This document shows, in pieces, positions 53,262-61,552 of a stretch of 64,000 bases of DNA. A program made the position numbers and the translations under genes. The stretch covers positions 10,362 to 74,361 of the forward strand of contig DAOTUU010000025.1 of the NCBI GenBank assembly GCA_034436555.1, written 5' to 3'. The notes under the pieces are model-generated. The model did no database searches. It was not told the DNA's origin and saw only the letters and a list, made by a program, of their open reading frames with translations. Position 1 is the first letter of the stretch, and the number at the start of each line of letters is the position of its first letter. The stretch comes from JAFMJV01 sp034436555 (GTDB lineage Bacteria; Chloroflexota; Limnocylindria; Limnocylindrales; CSP1-4).

Positions 53262-55862
53262 TCAGGACCGCCGCACCACAGAGACGATCTCCTCGCCATA
53301 GCGCTCCACCTTGGCTGGGCCCATTCCGTGCACCCCGAGGAGTGCGTCCAACGTCCGAGGCCGCGCTTCCACGATAGCCAACAGGGTCCGATCCCAAAGC
53401 ACCATGAACGGGGCGATGCCCTCCGTCGCTGCACGGTCCAGCCGCCACCGTCGCAGCTCATCAAACAGGTCGTCGTCATCCAGGCGTTCCGGGGCTGCGG
53501 CGTCCGATCGCAGGCGGGCGTCGTTGAGCACGGCCGGTCGGATAGAGGCTGACCGTTCGGGCCCCTCATCGTCGGAAGCGGCGCTGCTGGGAGGATCCTC
53601 TCCATTCACGATGGCGAGGATGTCGTGTCCGTACTTCTCCATCCGGGCCGGCCCCATGCCATGGACTTTGAGCAGAGACGCGGGCGAGGTGGGTCGCGCC
53701 TCGGCGATGGCGTCGAGGGTCGCGTCCGGGGCCAGAACGTAGGCTGGCACGCCCTCAGCCCGGGAACGGTCCCGCCGCCATGTCCGCAACCGCTCGACCA
53801 GGTCCGCATTCGTGGAATCCGAACCATGCCCGCCGTCGGCGGACTTGGGCGCAGTGCCGGCGGAAGCGACTACGGCGAGGATCGCCGGGCCGTGCAGCTC
53901 CACCCGTTCAGGCCCCATCCCCGGCACCCTTCGGAGCGCGGCAAGCGATCCAGGGCGGGCCTCCGCCACGGCCTCGAGGGTGCTGTCGGAAACGATGGCG
54001 GCCGGGGTGACGTGATCCCTGGCGGCCTTGAGTGAGCGCCACGTCAGCAGGTCCGGGAGGAGGTCCGCCTTTCGGGGAATGGACTGACGCGACGTGGCTT
54101 CAGGCAGACGGACGCGGTTCGTGCCGCCTTGCTGCGCAGCCGTCGGCTGATGCGTCGATGCAGTGTGTTGCGCGGTGGCGGGTGCCAGGGCGGCGAGGAA
54201 CCGGGATGGACGTCGCTTCGTGCCGCCATTGCCGGCTTGGTCGCGGATCGCGGCCCAGGAGATGACGAGGCGGTCCCTGGCGCGTGTGATACCCACATAC
54301 AGCAGCCGCCGCTCCTCCGCGATGGCGTCCGCCTCCTTGGCCTGCCGGATCGGGAGCAGTCCTTCCTCGACCGCGGGAAGAAGGACCACGGACCACTCGA
54401 GCCCCTTTGCCCGATGGTAGGTCAGGAGTTCCACGCCCTCACCCTGGACCGCTGACTCCGCCGCCGCCCGTCGGTCGAGCTCTGCCACCAAGGCCCGGGG
54501 CCCCGTCGCTGGCTCGGAGTGCACGAGCTCCTGCGCGATCTCGATGAGCACTCCCAGTGATGCATCGCGCTCGCGTGCCTCCGGCCCGCCGCTCTCGTCG
54601 CCCAAGCCGAGCTGCTCCGTGAAGGCCTCGCGAAGGCGCACGACGAACGCCGGCCCGGCCAGGTCCGGGGCCAGCCGAGCGACCATCCGGCGCGCCTCCC
54701 GCACGTCGGGCCGTGCGAAGAACCGCACGCTCGCGCGATAGGGCAGACCGGCCCGGGTGAATGCCTCCTCGAGCAATGGGATCTGGGCGTTCGTCCGGAC
54801 CAGGACCGCCATGTCCGACGCCGATCGACCACCAGACAGCAGGGTCCGTACCTCATCCACGATGGCGGCCAGCTCAGCGTCCGCATCCGGGTGCCTCCGA
54901 ACCACGGGGCGAGCGCCGTCGGGGCGGACGGCGACGAGATCACCACGAGGCCCGCCGGCGGTGAGGCGATTGGCGAACGCCAGGATCGACGGGGTGCTCC
55001 GGTAGTTGGAGAGCAGGCGCACGACCCTGGCGTGGGCGTACCGGCGGTCGAACTCGAGCAGGTAGTCCGGCGAGGCGCCAGTGAATAAGTAGATCGTCTG
55101 GTCCGGGTCACCGACGACGCAGATGTCCCTGGAGTCCCCGAGCCACAGGGAGACCAGGCGGTCTGCGAGTGGACTTGTGTCCTGGTATTCGTCCACGCTG
55201 AACCAGCGCTTCCGCTGGCGGACGATCTCGGCAGCCTCAGCGTCCTCCTCAAGCAGGCGGACCGTCTCGACCAGGAGGTCCTCGAAGTCGAGCATCCCCG
55301 CACGCTGCTTCGTCCGCTCGTACTCGGCGTAGACACGCGCGAACAGGTCGGGCGGGATCGGTGCCCGGTCACCACCCTCCGCGACCCATCGTCGGGGTTC
55401 GATCCGCCTCACTTTGGCCCACTCGATGACCTCGGCTACGTCCTTTGACGGCGTGAACCGGTAGTGCCCGGGGAGACCGCGGACGATCGTCGACACGATG
55501 CGCGCCTTGGACGGCAACAGTTCCGGGAATGGCTGTCCGTCATGCTGTGAGGGCCAGAACCAGGCGAGCTGAGCGCGGGCCATGGCATGGAAGGTGCGCG
55601 CCATCACGCCGGGGAACCCGAGCGCGGCCATGCGCTCCTCCATCTCGCGAGCAGCCTTGTCCGTGAAGGTCACGAGCAGCACCGCGGACAGCGAGACGGC
55701 CCCGGTCGCGATCGCGTATGCGGCCCGACGGCTGATCACCCGAGTCTTGCCTGATCCTGCCCCGGCGAGGATCACGAGCGGACCGGTCGCCGCCTCCACC
55801 GCTTCTCTTTGGGCCTCGTCGAGGTCAGCGAGCCGTCGAGCGCGAGCTCCATCGCCGCGCAC
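53262..55862 (-). CDS. UvrD/PcrA-like SF1 helicase with three C-terminal HRDC domains
   Basis: An 866-aa 3'-5' DNA helicase. Seen: LDEAQREAV (Q motif), AGAGSGKT (K about 39), VTFTDKAAREMEERM, DEYQDTS (~222), GDPDQTIYLFTGA, LLSNYRSTPSIL, TYHRAKGLEWSVV and LLYVGITRARDRL. After a ~55-residue linker come three HRDC repeats at about 603-668, 687-755 and 798-866. Each has L..WR, D.TL.A..EARP and V.GMGP.. (PGMGPERVELHG, HGMGPARMEKYG, HGMGPAKVERYG). Actinobacterial UvrD2 has one such domain; three is unusual. GTG 55862 lies 91 bp inside the upstream GNAT gene, and the Q motif is only 13 codons later, so the overlap is real. Possible roles are repair or phage defence. Confidence 0.93.
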   Translation of the reverse strand: MRGDGARARRLADLDEAQREAVEAATGPLVILAGAGSGKTRVISRRAAYAIATGAVSLSAVLLVTFTDKAAREMEERMAALGFPGVMARTFHAMARAQLAWFWPSQHDGQPFPELLPSKARIVSTIVRGLPGHYRFTPSKDVAEVIEWAKVRRIEPRRWVAEGGDRAPIPPDLFARVYAEYERTKQRAGMLDFEDLLVETVRLLEEDAEAAEIVRQRKRWFSVDEYQDTSPLADRLVSLWLGDSRDICVVGDPDQTIYLFTGASPDYLLEFDRRYAHARVVRLLSNYRSTPSILAFANRLTAGGPRGDLVAVRPDGARPVVRRHPDADAELAAIVDEVRTLLSGGRSASDMAVLVRTNAQIPLLEEAFTRAGLPYRASVRFFARPDVREARRMVARLAPDLAGPAFVVRLREAFTEQLGLGDESGGPEARERDASLGVLIEIAQELVHSEPATGPRALVAELDRRAAAESAVQGEGVELLTYHRAKGLEWSVVLLPAVEEGLLPIRQAKEADAIAEERRLLYVGITRARDRLVISWAAIRDQAGNGGTKRRPSRFLAALAPATAQHTASTHQPTAAQQGGTNRVRLPEATSRQSIPRKADLLPDLLTWRSLKAARDHVTPAAIVSDSTLEAVAEARPGSLAALRRVPGMGPERVELHGPAILAVVASAGTAPKSADGGHGSDSTNADLVERLRTWRRDRSRAEGVPAYVLAPDATLDAIAEARPTSPASLLKVHGMGPARMEKYGHDILAIVNGEDPPSSAASDDEGPERSASIRPAVLNDARLRSDAAAPERLDDDDLFDELRRWRLDRAATEGIAPFMVLWDRTLLAIVEARPRTLDALLGVHGMGPAKVERYGEEIVSVVRRS

Positions 55863-56383
55863 TCGATGGGCGTGCCGTCCGGCAGCGTGATCGGGCCGCG
55901 CGAGGTCACCCGGAACCCGTACCGCTGGTAGAGCTGGAGGCCCGGCAGCGTGGCCATCAGCGACAGGCTGCGGAATCCCTCGGTCCGAGCCGCGTCGCGG
56001 CAGGCATCCAGGATGCGCGTCCCCAGGCCCCGACGCGTCCAGTCGGCCCGCACGAACATCGCCCGGACGCGCGCCGGTTCCGTGGCCGGGTCCAGCAGCC
56101 GCGCACGACCCTCCTGGGACGCCTCGCCGCTGAACAGCTTGTCGCGCCGGCTCCAGCCGCCGCAGGCCACGATCTCGCCGCCCGCCTCGATCACCAGGTA
56201 GGTGCCGTCCTCGATGAGCATCCGATCCACGTGCCCGATGTGGATCACGGACGCCGCGGTCTGGGCCGGCGTGTAGAACGCGGGAAAGAGGTCGCGGATC
56301 GACGCCTTCATCAGCGCGTCGATGGCGGCGGCGTCCGCGTCGGTCGCGCGGCGCAGGGTGGGAGGCACCCGATCCATGGTCAT
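55772..56383 (-). CDS. GNAT-family N-acetyltransferase
   Basis: A 203-aa protein with an N-terminal ATDADAAAIDALMKASIRD, the acetyl-CoA motif A VRADWTRRGLGTRILDACR (about residues 110-128) and motif B LQLYQRYGFR. Substrate unknown. The C-terminal ~15 residues (STRPKEKRWRRRPVRS) are basic, extend past the normal fold and are encoded where the uvrD-like gene overlaps in another frame. ATG 56383, 56377 and GTG alternatives exist. The first third contains the right copy of the 53-bp direct repeat (56279-56331), whose left copy lies next to tRNA-Gly. Confidence 0.9.
   Translation of the reverse strand: MTMDRVPPTLRRATDADAAAIDALMKASIRDLFPAFYTPAQTAASVIHIGHVDRMLIEDGTYLVIEAGGEIVACGGWSRRDKLFSGEASQEGRARLLDPATEPARVRAMFVRADWTRRGLGTRILDACRDAARTEGFRSLSLMATLPGLQLYQRYGFRVTSRGPITLPDGTPIECAAMELALDGSLTSTRPKEKRWRRRPVRS
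56279..56331. repeat. Right copy of 53-bp direct repeat (within GNAT gene)
   Basis: Matches 44333-44385 at 50/53 bases in the same orientation. The pair flanks 11.9 kb. The right copy is inside an intact gene, the left one is isolated. Confidence 0.85.
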
Positions 56384-56442
56384 CGCGGCTGGAGTCTACC
56401 CGGGGCGTCCGCTGGCGGACCCGGTCGGCTGTCGGACCCTGG

Positions 56443-56988
56443 TCAGGGCACCGGCGCGTCCCGGCCCACGGTCCGGCGGTGGCCCCAGGACAGGACCCAC
56501 CGGTCCAGGCCGATCCAGCCGGCGTTGCGCCAGGCCACGACCAGCAGCGTCCCCAGCATGATCATCACCGGGTTCACGCCCAGCACCCCCGCGAGCACGA
56601 AGTTGGCGTTGAGGAACACGCCCCCGAACGCGGCGATTCCGGTCAGGAACCCCGCCAGCAGGGCGACGCCCACCGCCAGCTCCCCCAGGGCCACGAGCGT
56701 GGCGAACAGGCTCGCGTTCGGCACCACCACGTTCTCCAGGAAGGACGCATACCAGTCGGGCGTGCCGGGATTCCGGATCGCACCCTGGACCAGGTTCTGG
56801 ATGGGCGCGCCGTCCCCGAACAGCCACGCGCCGCTCGTGACCTTGGCCCATGCCGACGGCAGGAAGACCGAGGAGAGGTAGAGCCGGACGACCAGCCACA
56901 GCCACGCCGCGGCGGTGCTCGCGAAGAGCAGCCGGGCCCAGCGTGGGTCGTGAAGCGCCTCGGGGCGTACGACACCTCGATCGGGCAT
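56443..56988 (-). CDS. DoxX/DoxD-like membrane protein
   Basis: A 181-aa protein with four membrane helices. VVRLYLSSVFLPSAWAKVTSG in helix 1 (quoted in part: LSSVFLPSAWAKVT), then LGELAVGVALLAGFLTGIAA and VFLNANFVLAGVLGVNPVMI, is the DoxX/thiosulfate:quinone oxidoreductase small-subunit pattern. The role may be membrane thiol or quinone redox. ATG 56988 follows GGAGG at 8 nt; GTG 56997 would add three residues. Alone between GNAT and an MFS gene. Confidence 0.82.
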   Translation of the reverse strand: MPDRGVVRPEALHDPRWARLLFASTAAAWLWLVVRLYLSSVFLPSAWAKVTSGAWLFGDGAPIQNLVQGAIRNPGTPDWYASFLENVVVPNASLFATLVALGELAVGVALLAGFLTGIAAFGGVFLNANFVLAGVLGVNPVMIMLGTLLVVAWRNAGWIGLDRWVLSWGHRRTVGRDAPVP

Positions 56989-57058
56989 GGACGGCACCTC
57001 CGACGGCAGGACGAGTCAGCCCGACGGTAGCACCCGTCGGCCCGGCGGAGAAGGAGCG

Positions 57059-58669
57059 TCAGACGCTGGGGGCCGCCTGGGTCTCCGCGACGCGCGCCGC
57101 CTCGTCCGCCGCGTGGAACTCCGCGCGAAGCAACTCCTCCTGGGTCTTCCTGGGGAACACGAAGAACGTCAGGCCCATGCCGACGAGCACGCAACCCAGC
57201 CCAGCGAGGTAGGTGAGCTGGTCGCCGTCCAGGAAGGACTGGCGCGCCGCTGCCCGGATCTGGTCGGCGTACTCCGGGTTCTGGGAGGCGAGGTCGTCCG
57301 CGCTCGCGTACGACAGCTGGAGCTGCTCCTGCGTGGTGGCGCTGACGTCCTCGCCCGACTGGCTGATGGCGCTGCCCATCGCTGCGGCGTACCCGGCGGT
57401 CAGGAGCGCCCCGAACAGCGAGGTCATCAGGGCCCCGCCCAGGTCGCGCTGGAGGTCCGCGGTGCCCGACGCCATGCCCACCCGGGTGACCGGCACGGAG
57501 CCCGTGAGCGAGTTGGAGGAAGGAGTCCCGGCGATGCCCACGCCCAGGCCCATCAGCACGAGCGGGATCGCCACGACCCAGTAGCTGGTGCCCTCCCCCC
57601 ACAGGAAGAACATGCCCACGAACGCCGCACCCAGGATGGCCTGGCCCAGCAGGAGCGTGGCACGGGAGCCGATCTGCTGGACCAGCTTCGCCGAGCGCGG
57701 CGCCACGAGCACCATGGCGACGACGGCGGGCAGGATGGCCGCGCCCGCCTGGAGCGTGTCGTATCCCAGCACGTTCTGGAGGTACTGCTGGTTCACGAAC
57801 GCGATGCCCATCAGCGAGCCGAACACGATGATGCCCGCGACCGCCGCCACCCAGAACGTGGGCCGTGCGGCGACCGTCAGGTCGTACAGCGGGTTCGCGG
57901 CGCGCTTCTGTCGGACGACGAACAACACCGCCAGCACCGCGGCGATCGCGAGCAGACCGATCGCCAGCGTGCGCATGGACGCGACCGTGATGAAGTTGAG
58001 GCCCACCACCAGCGCCCCGATCATCACCGCGGACAGGAGGCCGCCGGGGTTGTCCACGGGCTCGGTCGATTCGTTGATGTGCGCGGGGACGTGCTTCCAG
58101 GCCAGGAACAGGGCAAGGACCGCGAGCGGGATCGTGATGAGGAACACCGAGCCCCACTCGAACCGCTCCAGCAGCAGCCCGGCGAGCATGGGGCCCAGCA
58201 TCGCCACGCCGCCGCCCAGCGCGGACCAGGCCGCGATCGAGCGGGTGCGCGCCGGTCCGGACCACAGGGCGGTGATGAGCGCCAGCGTGGTGGGATACGC
58301 GAGACCGGCCGACAGGCCGCCCACGACACGGGCGACGAAGAGCACCTCCGCGGAGGGCGCGAAGCCCGCCACCAGCGACGCCGGGATGGCGAGGCTCATG
58401 CCCAGCAGGATCATCAGCTTCCGGCCGTATCGGTCGCCCAGGGCACCGAACCAGAGCACGGACGCGGCGAGCCCCAGGGAGTAGCCGACCGCGATCAGGT
58501 TGAGATCGGTCTGCGAGGCATCGAAGGCGACGCCGATCGACGGCAGCGCCACGTTCGCGACCGACAGGTTGAGGTTCGCGACGGCCGCCACGAGGATGAG
58601 CGAGCCCAGGACGACCTTCGCGTTGGGCGGTCCGCCGGATGCCTCCGACGGATGACCGGTGATGGACAC
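57059..58669 (-). CDS. MFS transporter of the DHA2 (14-helix) drug-efflux family
   Basis: The 536-aa protein has about 14 helices, the length of DHA2 members. Helix 1 contains NLNLSVANVALPSIG, the loop is GALGDRYGRKLMILLG (motif A), and motif C appears as GPMLAGLLLERFEW. An extracytoplasmic polar loop near 440-480 precedes the last helix, and the C-terminus is acidic. Proton-coupled efflux of amphiphilic compounds is the family role. GTG 58669 follows GGGAGG at about 8 nt. Confidence 0.92.
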   Translation of the reverse strand: MSITGHPSEASGGPPNAKVVLGSLILVAAVANLNLSVANVALPSIGVAFDASQTDLNLIAVGYSLGLAASVLWFGALGDRYGRKLMILLGMSLAIPASLVAGFAPSAEVLFVARVVGGLSAGLAYPTTLALITALWSGPARTRSIAAWSALGGGVAMLGPMLAGLLLERFEWGSVFLITIPLAVLALFLAWKHVPAHINESTEPVDNPGGLLSAVMIGALVVGLNFITVASMRTLAIGLLAIAAVLAVLFVVRQKRAANPLYDLTVAARPTFWVAAVAGIIVFGSLMGIAFVNQQYLQNVLGYDTLQAGAAILPAVVAMVLVAPRSAKLVQQIGSRATLLLGQAILGAAFVGMFFLWGEGTSYWVVAIPLVLMGLGVGIAGTPSSNSLTGSVPVTRVGMASGTADLQRDLGGALMTSLFGALLTAGYAAAMGSAISQSGEDVSATTQEQLQLSYASADDLASQNPEYADQIRAAARQSFLDGDQLTYLAGLGCVLVGMGLTFFVFPRKTQEELLRAEFHAADEAARVAETQAAPSV

Positions 58670-58767
58670 TGAGCTACCTCCCTGGGGCCTGCCGCAGCGG
58701 TCCGGGACGCCCCGGCGGATGGTCGCCGCCTGACGTGCGACGCGCCATCATCCCGCGCGCATGATTC

Positions 58768-59139
58768 TCAGCCCTCCGGGGTCGCGGCCCCGTCCGCGGG
58801 CAGCGCAGCACCCGGCAGCGCGAACCACGGACGGACCTCCAGCACCAGCCGCCCCGCGAGCACCGCGGGGTCCTCCGCCACGAGCGCCTCCGCCTCGGCC
58901 CGCGTGGGCACGGTGAGCACGCCGATGCCCCGCAGGTCGTCGAGATCGAGCACGGGACCGAACAGCGTCAGACGACCCTCCGCCTCCAGGCGGAAGAGAT
59001 GCGCCAGGTGGGCCCGCTGGATCTGCTCGGCGGTCTCGTCGTCCTGGGTCCGGTCGGGCCCGGGGCGCAACAGCAGCAGCCAGAACCAGCGGTTGGCCGC
59101 GACGCGCGTCGCGATGTCGGAGGCGTCCATCGGCGCCAT
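58768..59139 (-). CDS. YCII-related domain protein
   Basis: A 123-aa protein with a dimeric alpha-beta barrel (YciI-like) pattern: NRWFWLLLLRPGPD, RAHLAHLFRLEAEGRLTLFGPV, then RGIGVLTVPTRAEAEALVAEDP and LEVRPWFAL. The His in HLAHL is the usual conserved one. Activity unknown. GTG 59139 and ATG 59130 are both possible starts. It lies 51 bp after the MFS gene on the same strand. Confidence 0.82.
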   Translation of the reverse strand: MAPMDASDIATRVAANRWFWLLLLRPGPDRTQDDETAEQIQRAHLAHLFRLEAEGRLTLFGPVLDLDDLRGIGVLTVPTRAEAEALVAEDPAVLAGRLVLEVRPWFALPGAALPADGAATPEG

Positions 59140-59190
59140 GGTAGCCAGCCGTCCTCGAGCCAGATGAGGCCCCAGTGAGCGACGCCCCGA

Positions 59191-60582
59191 TCAGGCAGCC
59201 GGCGCGGTGACCGGAACGTCGCGCGGATCGCGTCTCGGCTTGACGCCCCGCAGCAGCACGGCCGCCATTCCCAGGCCCAGGATGCCCGTGAGGATGGCGA
59301 CGCGAGGGCCGGCCGCAAGCTGACCGTCTCGGGTGAACTGGTCCATGAGCAGGCCGCCCACCACCAGCCCCAGCGGTCCCGAGATGGAGTTCGCGATGTT
59401 GGCGAGGCCCATGTACCGTCCCGACGCGGCGAGCGGGATGACGTCGGTCATGAGCGCCCAATCGACCGCCAGATAGGCTCCCGACCCGACTCCCAGGACG
59501 ACCGCACCCGGAAGCGCCCAGACGGGTGCTGGTGCGAGTCCCAGGACCAGCAGGCCGGCGGACGCCAGTCCGATCGCCCCGTGAATGACCGGCTTGCGGC
59601 CGACCCGGTCCGACGCCCACCCGCCGAGCAGCGATGCCGCCACCACTCCCACCAGGAACACCACCAGCGCCGCGTACTGCCAGATGCTCCGCCAGGTGGG
59701 GTCGGTCTGGCCCAGCGACCGCTCCACGTACAGCAGGTTGATGTTGACGAAGATGCCGATGCCCGCCAGGACGCACAGCCGGACGCCGGTCATGCGCAGG
59801 AACGAGCGCTCGCGGAGCACGTCCAGCCCCCATGCCTCGCGCGCCACGGCCGCCCAGGAGCGACCTGCCCGGTCGCGCGCCGCAGGACCCTCCCGGACCC
59901 ACGCGAACGTCGCACCGGCGAGGATGACCTCCATGACGCCCACGATGAGCAGCGGCAGGCCCCACTGGTTCACCGCAGCGCCGGCCAGCAGCACCGCGGT
60001 GCCGACCAGCTGGCCCACGAGGCGCATGACCCCCATGGCGCCGGATGCCACGCCCACCTGCGGCTCGGGCACCAGATCGGGGACATAGCCCTGGAACGGG
60101 CCCTGCGCCATGTTGGAGCTGAACTGGAGGCCCAGGAAGCAGGCGAGGTATGCCGCGATGACCGGACCTGACGCGAGCGCGGCACCATCCCAGCCTGCGG
60201 GCTCCGGCAGGGCGACTGCGGCGAGGCCGGCCAGGAACACGAGGTCGATCAGCGCACCCGACAGGATGTATCCCTTGCGCCGACCCCACCGGGACACCGT
60301 GTAGTCGGAGATGGTGCCGAACGTGGGGACCACGAGGATGGCGACCAGGGCGCCCAGGAGCTCCATGCCTGCCATCGCCGCACCCACGGCGTCCCGGCCG
60401 ACCATCAGCTCGACCTGCTTCTGGCCGAAGTTCTCGTAGGCGCCCCAGATGGCGCTGATGCCCAGCCAGTAGACCGAGATGAGCGTCAGCTGTCGGACCG
60501 GCAGCAGCTGGGTGGGCCGCACCGACTCGTTCGGAACGCCACCATCCGCGCCGTCCGACGGCGCCCTGACCACGCGTTCCAT
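59191..60582 (-). CDS. MFS transporter, sugar/GPH-like
   Basis: The 463-aa protein has about 12 helices. ISAIWGAYENFGQKQVELMV in helix 1, GTISDYTVSRWGRRKGYIL after helix 2 and GGWASDRVGRKPVIHGAIG in the second half give two motif-A loops. The WGRRKGYI version is that of sucrose/glycoside transporters (GPH-like and SWEET-unrelated). A sugar or glycoside substrate is suggested, not proven. ATG 60582 chosen; GTG 60585 adds one codon. It is divergent from terC. Confidence 0.85.
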   Translation of the reverse strand: MERVVRAPSDGADGGVPNESVRPTQLLPVRQLTLISVYWLGISAIWGAYENFGQKQVELMVGRDAVGAAMAGMELLGALVAILVVPTFGTISDYTVSRWGRRKGYILSGALIDLVFLAGLAAVALPEPAGWDGAALASGPVIAAYLACFLGLQFSSNMAQGPFQGYVPDLVPEPQVGVASGAMGVMRLVGQLVGTAVLLAGAAVNQWGLPLLIVGVMEVILAGATFAWVREGPAARDRAGRSWAAVAREAWGLDVLRERSFLRMTGVRLCVLAGIGIFVNINLLYVERSLGQTDPTWRSIWQYAALVVFLVGVVAASLLGGWASDRVGRKPVIHGAIGLASAGLLVLGLAPAPVWALPGAVVLGVGSGAYLAVDWALMTDVIPLAASGRYMGLANIANSISGPLGLVVGGLLMDQFTRDGQLAAGPRVAILTGILGLGMAAVLLRGVKPRRDPRDVPVTAPAA

Positions 60583-60706
60583 CACCGTCTCCCAAGCGTG
60601 GACGGTCGGGGGCCGCCGATGATGGTGATCGCATCCGTTGGTCCGGTCAAGCGGAACATCCTCGACCGGGGAACAGCATCGACAGGCGCAGCCTCGACGC
60701 CGCGCC

Positions 60707-60733
60707 GAGGTCGCAGAGGTCGCAGAGGTCGCA
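60707..60733. repeat. 9-bp tandem repeat upstream of terC
   Basis: GAGGTCGCA occurs three times in tandem, 58 bp upstream of the terC start, within the 208-bp divergent gap between the MFS gene and terC. It could affect promoter spacing; no core promoter is clear. Confidence 0.8.
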
Positions 60734-60790
60734 GAGCACGGTCGCGCGTCAGGTCTGCGTCAGGACCGGCGCACCCTCTACCCTGTCGCG

Positions 60791-61552
60791 ATGGAGCTGC
60801 TGACCAATCCCGACACCTGGATCGTGCTCATCACCCTGACGAGCCTCGAGATCGTCCTGGGCATCGACAACATCGTGTTCATCTCCATCCTGGCGGGGAA
60901 ACTGCCGCCAGACCAGCGGGACCGGGCTCGCCAGGTGGGCCTGCTGGCCGCCATGGGCATGCGCATCCTGCTGCTGCTGGCCATCGGCTGGGTGGTCGGA
61001 CTGACACAGCCGCTGTTCACGATCGCGGGACGCGAGATCTCGGGTCGTGACCTCATCCTGGTGGGCGGCGGCCTGTTCCTGCTGGCCAAGGCGACCTGGG
61101 AGATCCACCATCGGCTGGAGGGGGAGGAGCACGAGCGGACGGCCGGGCCCGCCGCCTCGTTCGGCGCGGTGATCCTCCAGATCATGCTCCTGGACATCGT
61201 GTTCTCGCTCGATTCCGTGATCACCGCGGTGGGCATGGCGAACGAGATCATCATCATGATCGCGGCGGTGGTCATCTCGGTGTTGGTGATGCTCGTGGCA
61301 TCCGGCCCGGTGAGCCGGCTGATCGAGGCCCACCCATCGCTCAAGATGCTGGCGCTGTCATTCCTGCTGCTCATCGGTGTCGTGCTCGTCGCGGAGGGTC
61401 TGGGCCAGCACATCGAGAAGGGCTACATCTACTTCGCGATGGGGTTCTCGGTGCTGGTGGAGTTCCTCAACATCCGGGCGTCGCGGCGCAGGCTCAAGCC
61501 GCCCGTCCAGCTGCGGGACCCGTACGAAGGTCGACTCGACGCACTGCTCTGA
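60791..61552 (+). CDS. TerC-family integral membrane protein
   Basis: A 253-aa protein with seven predicted helices. LEIVLGIDNIVFISILAGKLP at the first helix pair (quoted in part: EIVLGIDNIVFISI) and LLDIVFSLDSVITAVGMA in the middle are the two acidic family motifs. Family members are tied to tellurite resistance and to manganese export or metalation of exported enzymes. ATG 60791 gives the normal start ELLTNPDTW. A MntH/Mn riboswitch was not seen upstream. Confidence 0.93.
   Translation: MELLTNPDTWIVLITLTSLEIVLGIDNIVFISILAGKLPPDQRDRARQVGLLAAMGMRILLLLAIGWVVGLTQPLFTIAGREISGRDLILVGGGLFLLAKATWEIHHRLEGEEHERTAGPAASFGAVILQIMLLDIVFSLDSVITAVGMANEIIIMIAAVVISVLVMLVASGPVSRLIEAHPSLKMLALSFLLLIGVVLVAEGLGQHIEKGYIYFAMGFSVLVEFLNIRASRRRLKPPVQLRDPYEGRLDALL

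Noticed and set aside
44136..56383. Prophage or ICE
   Set aside because: No integrase, transposase, relaxase, capsid, terminase or replication genes are visible in the block.
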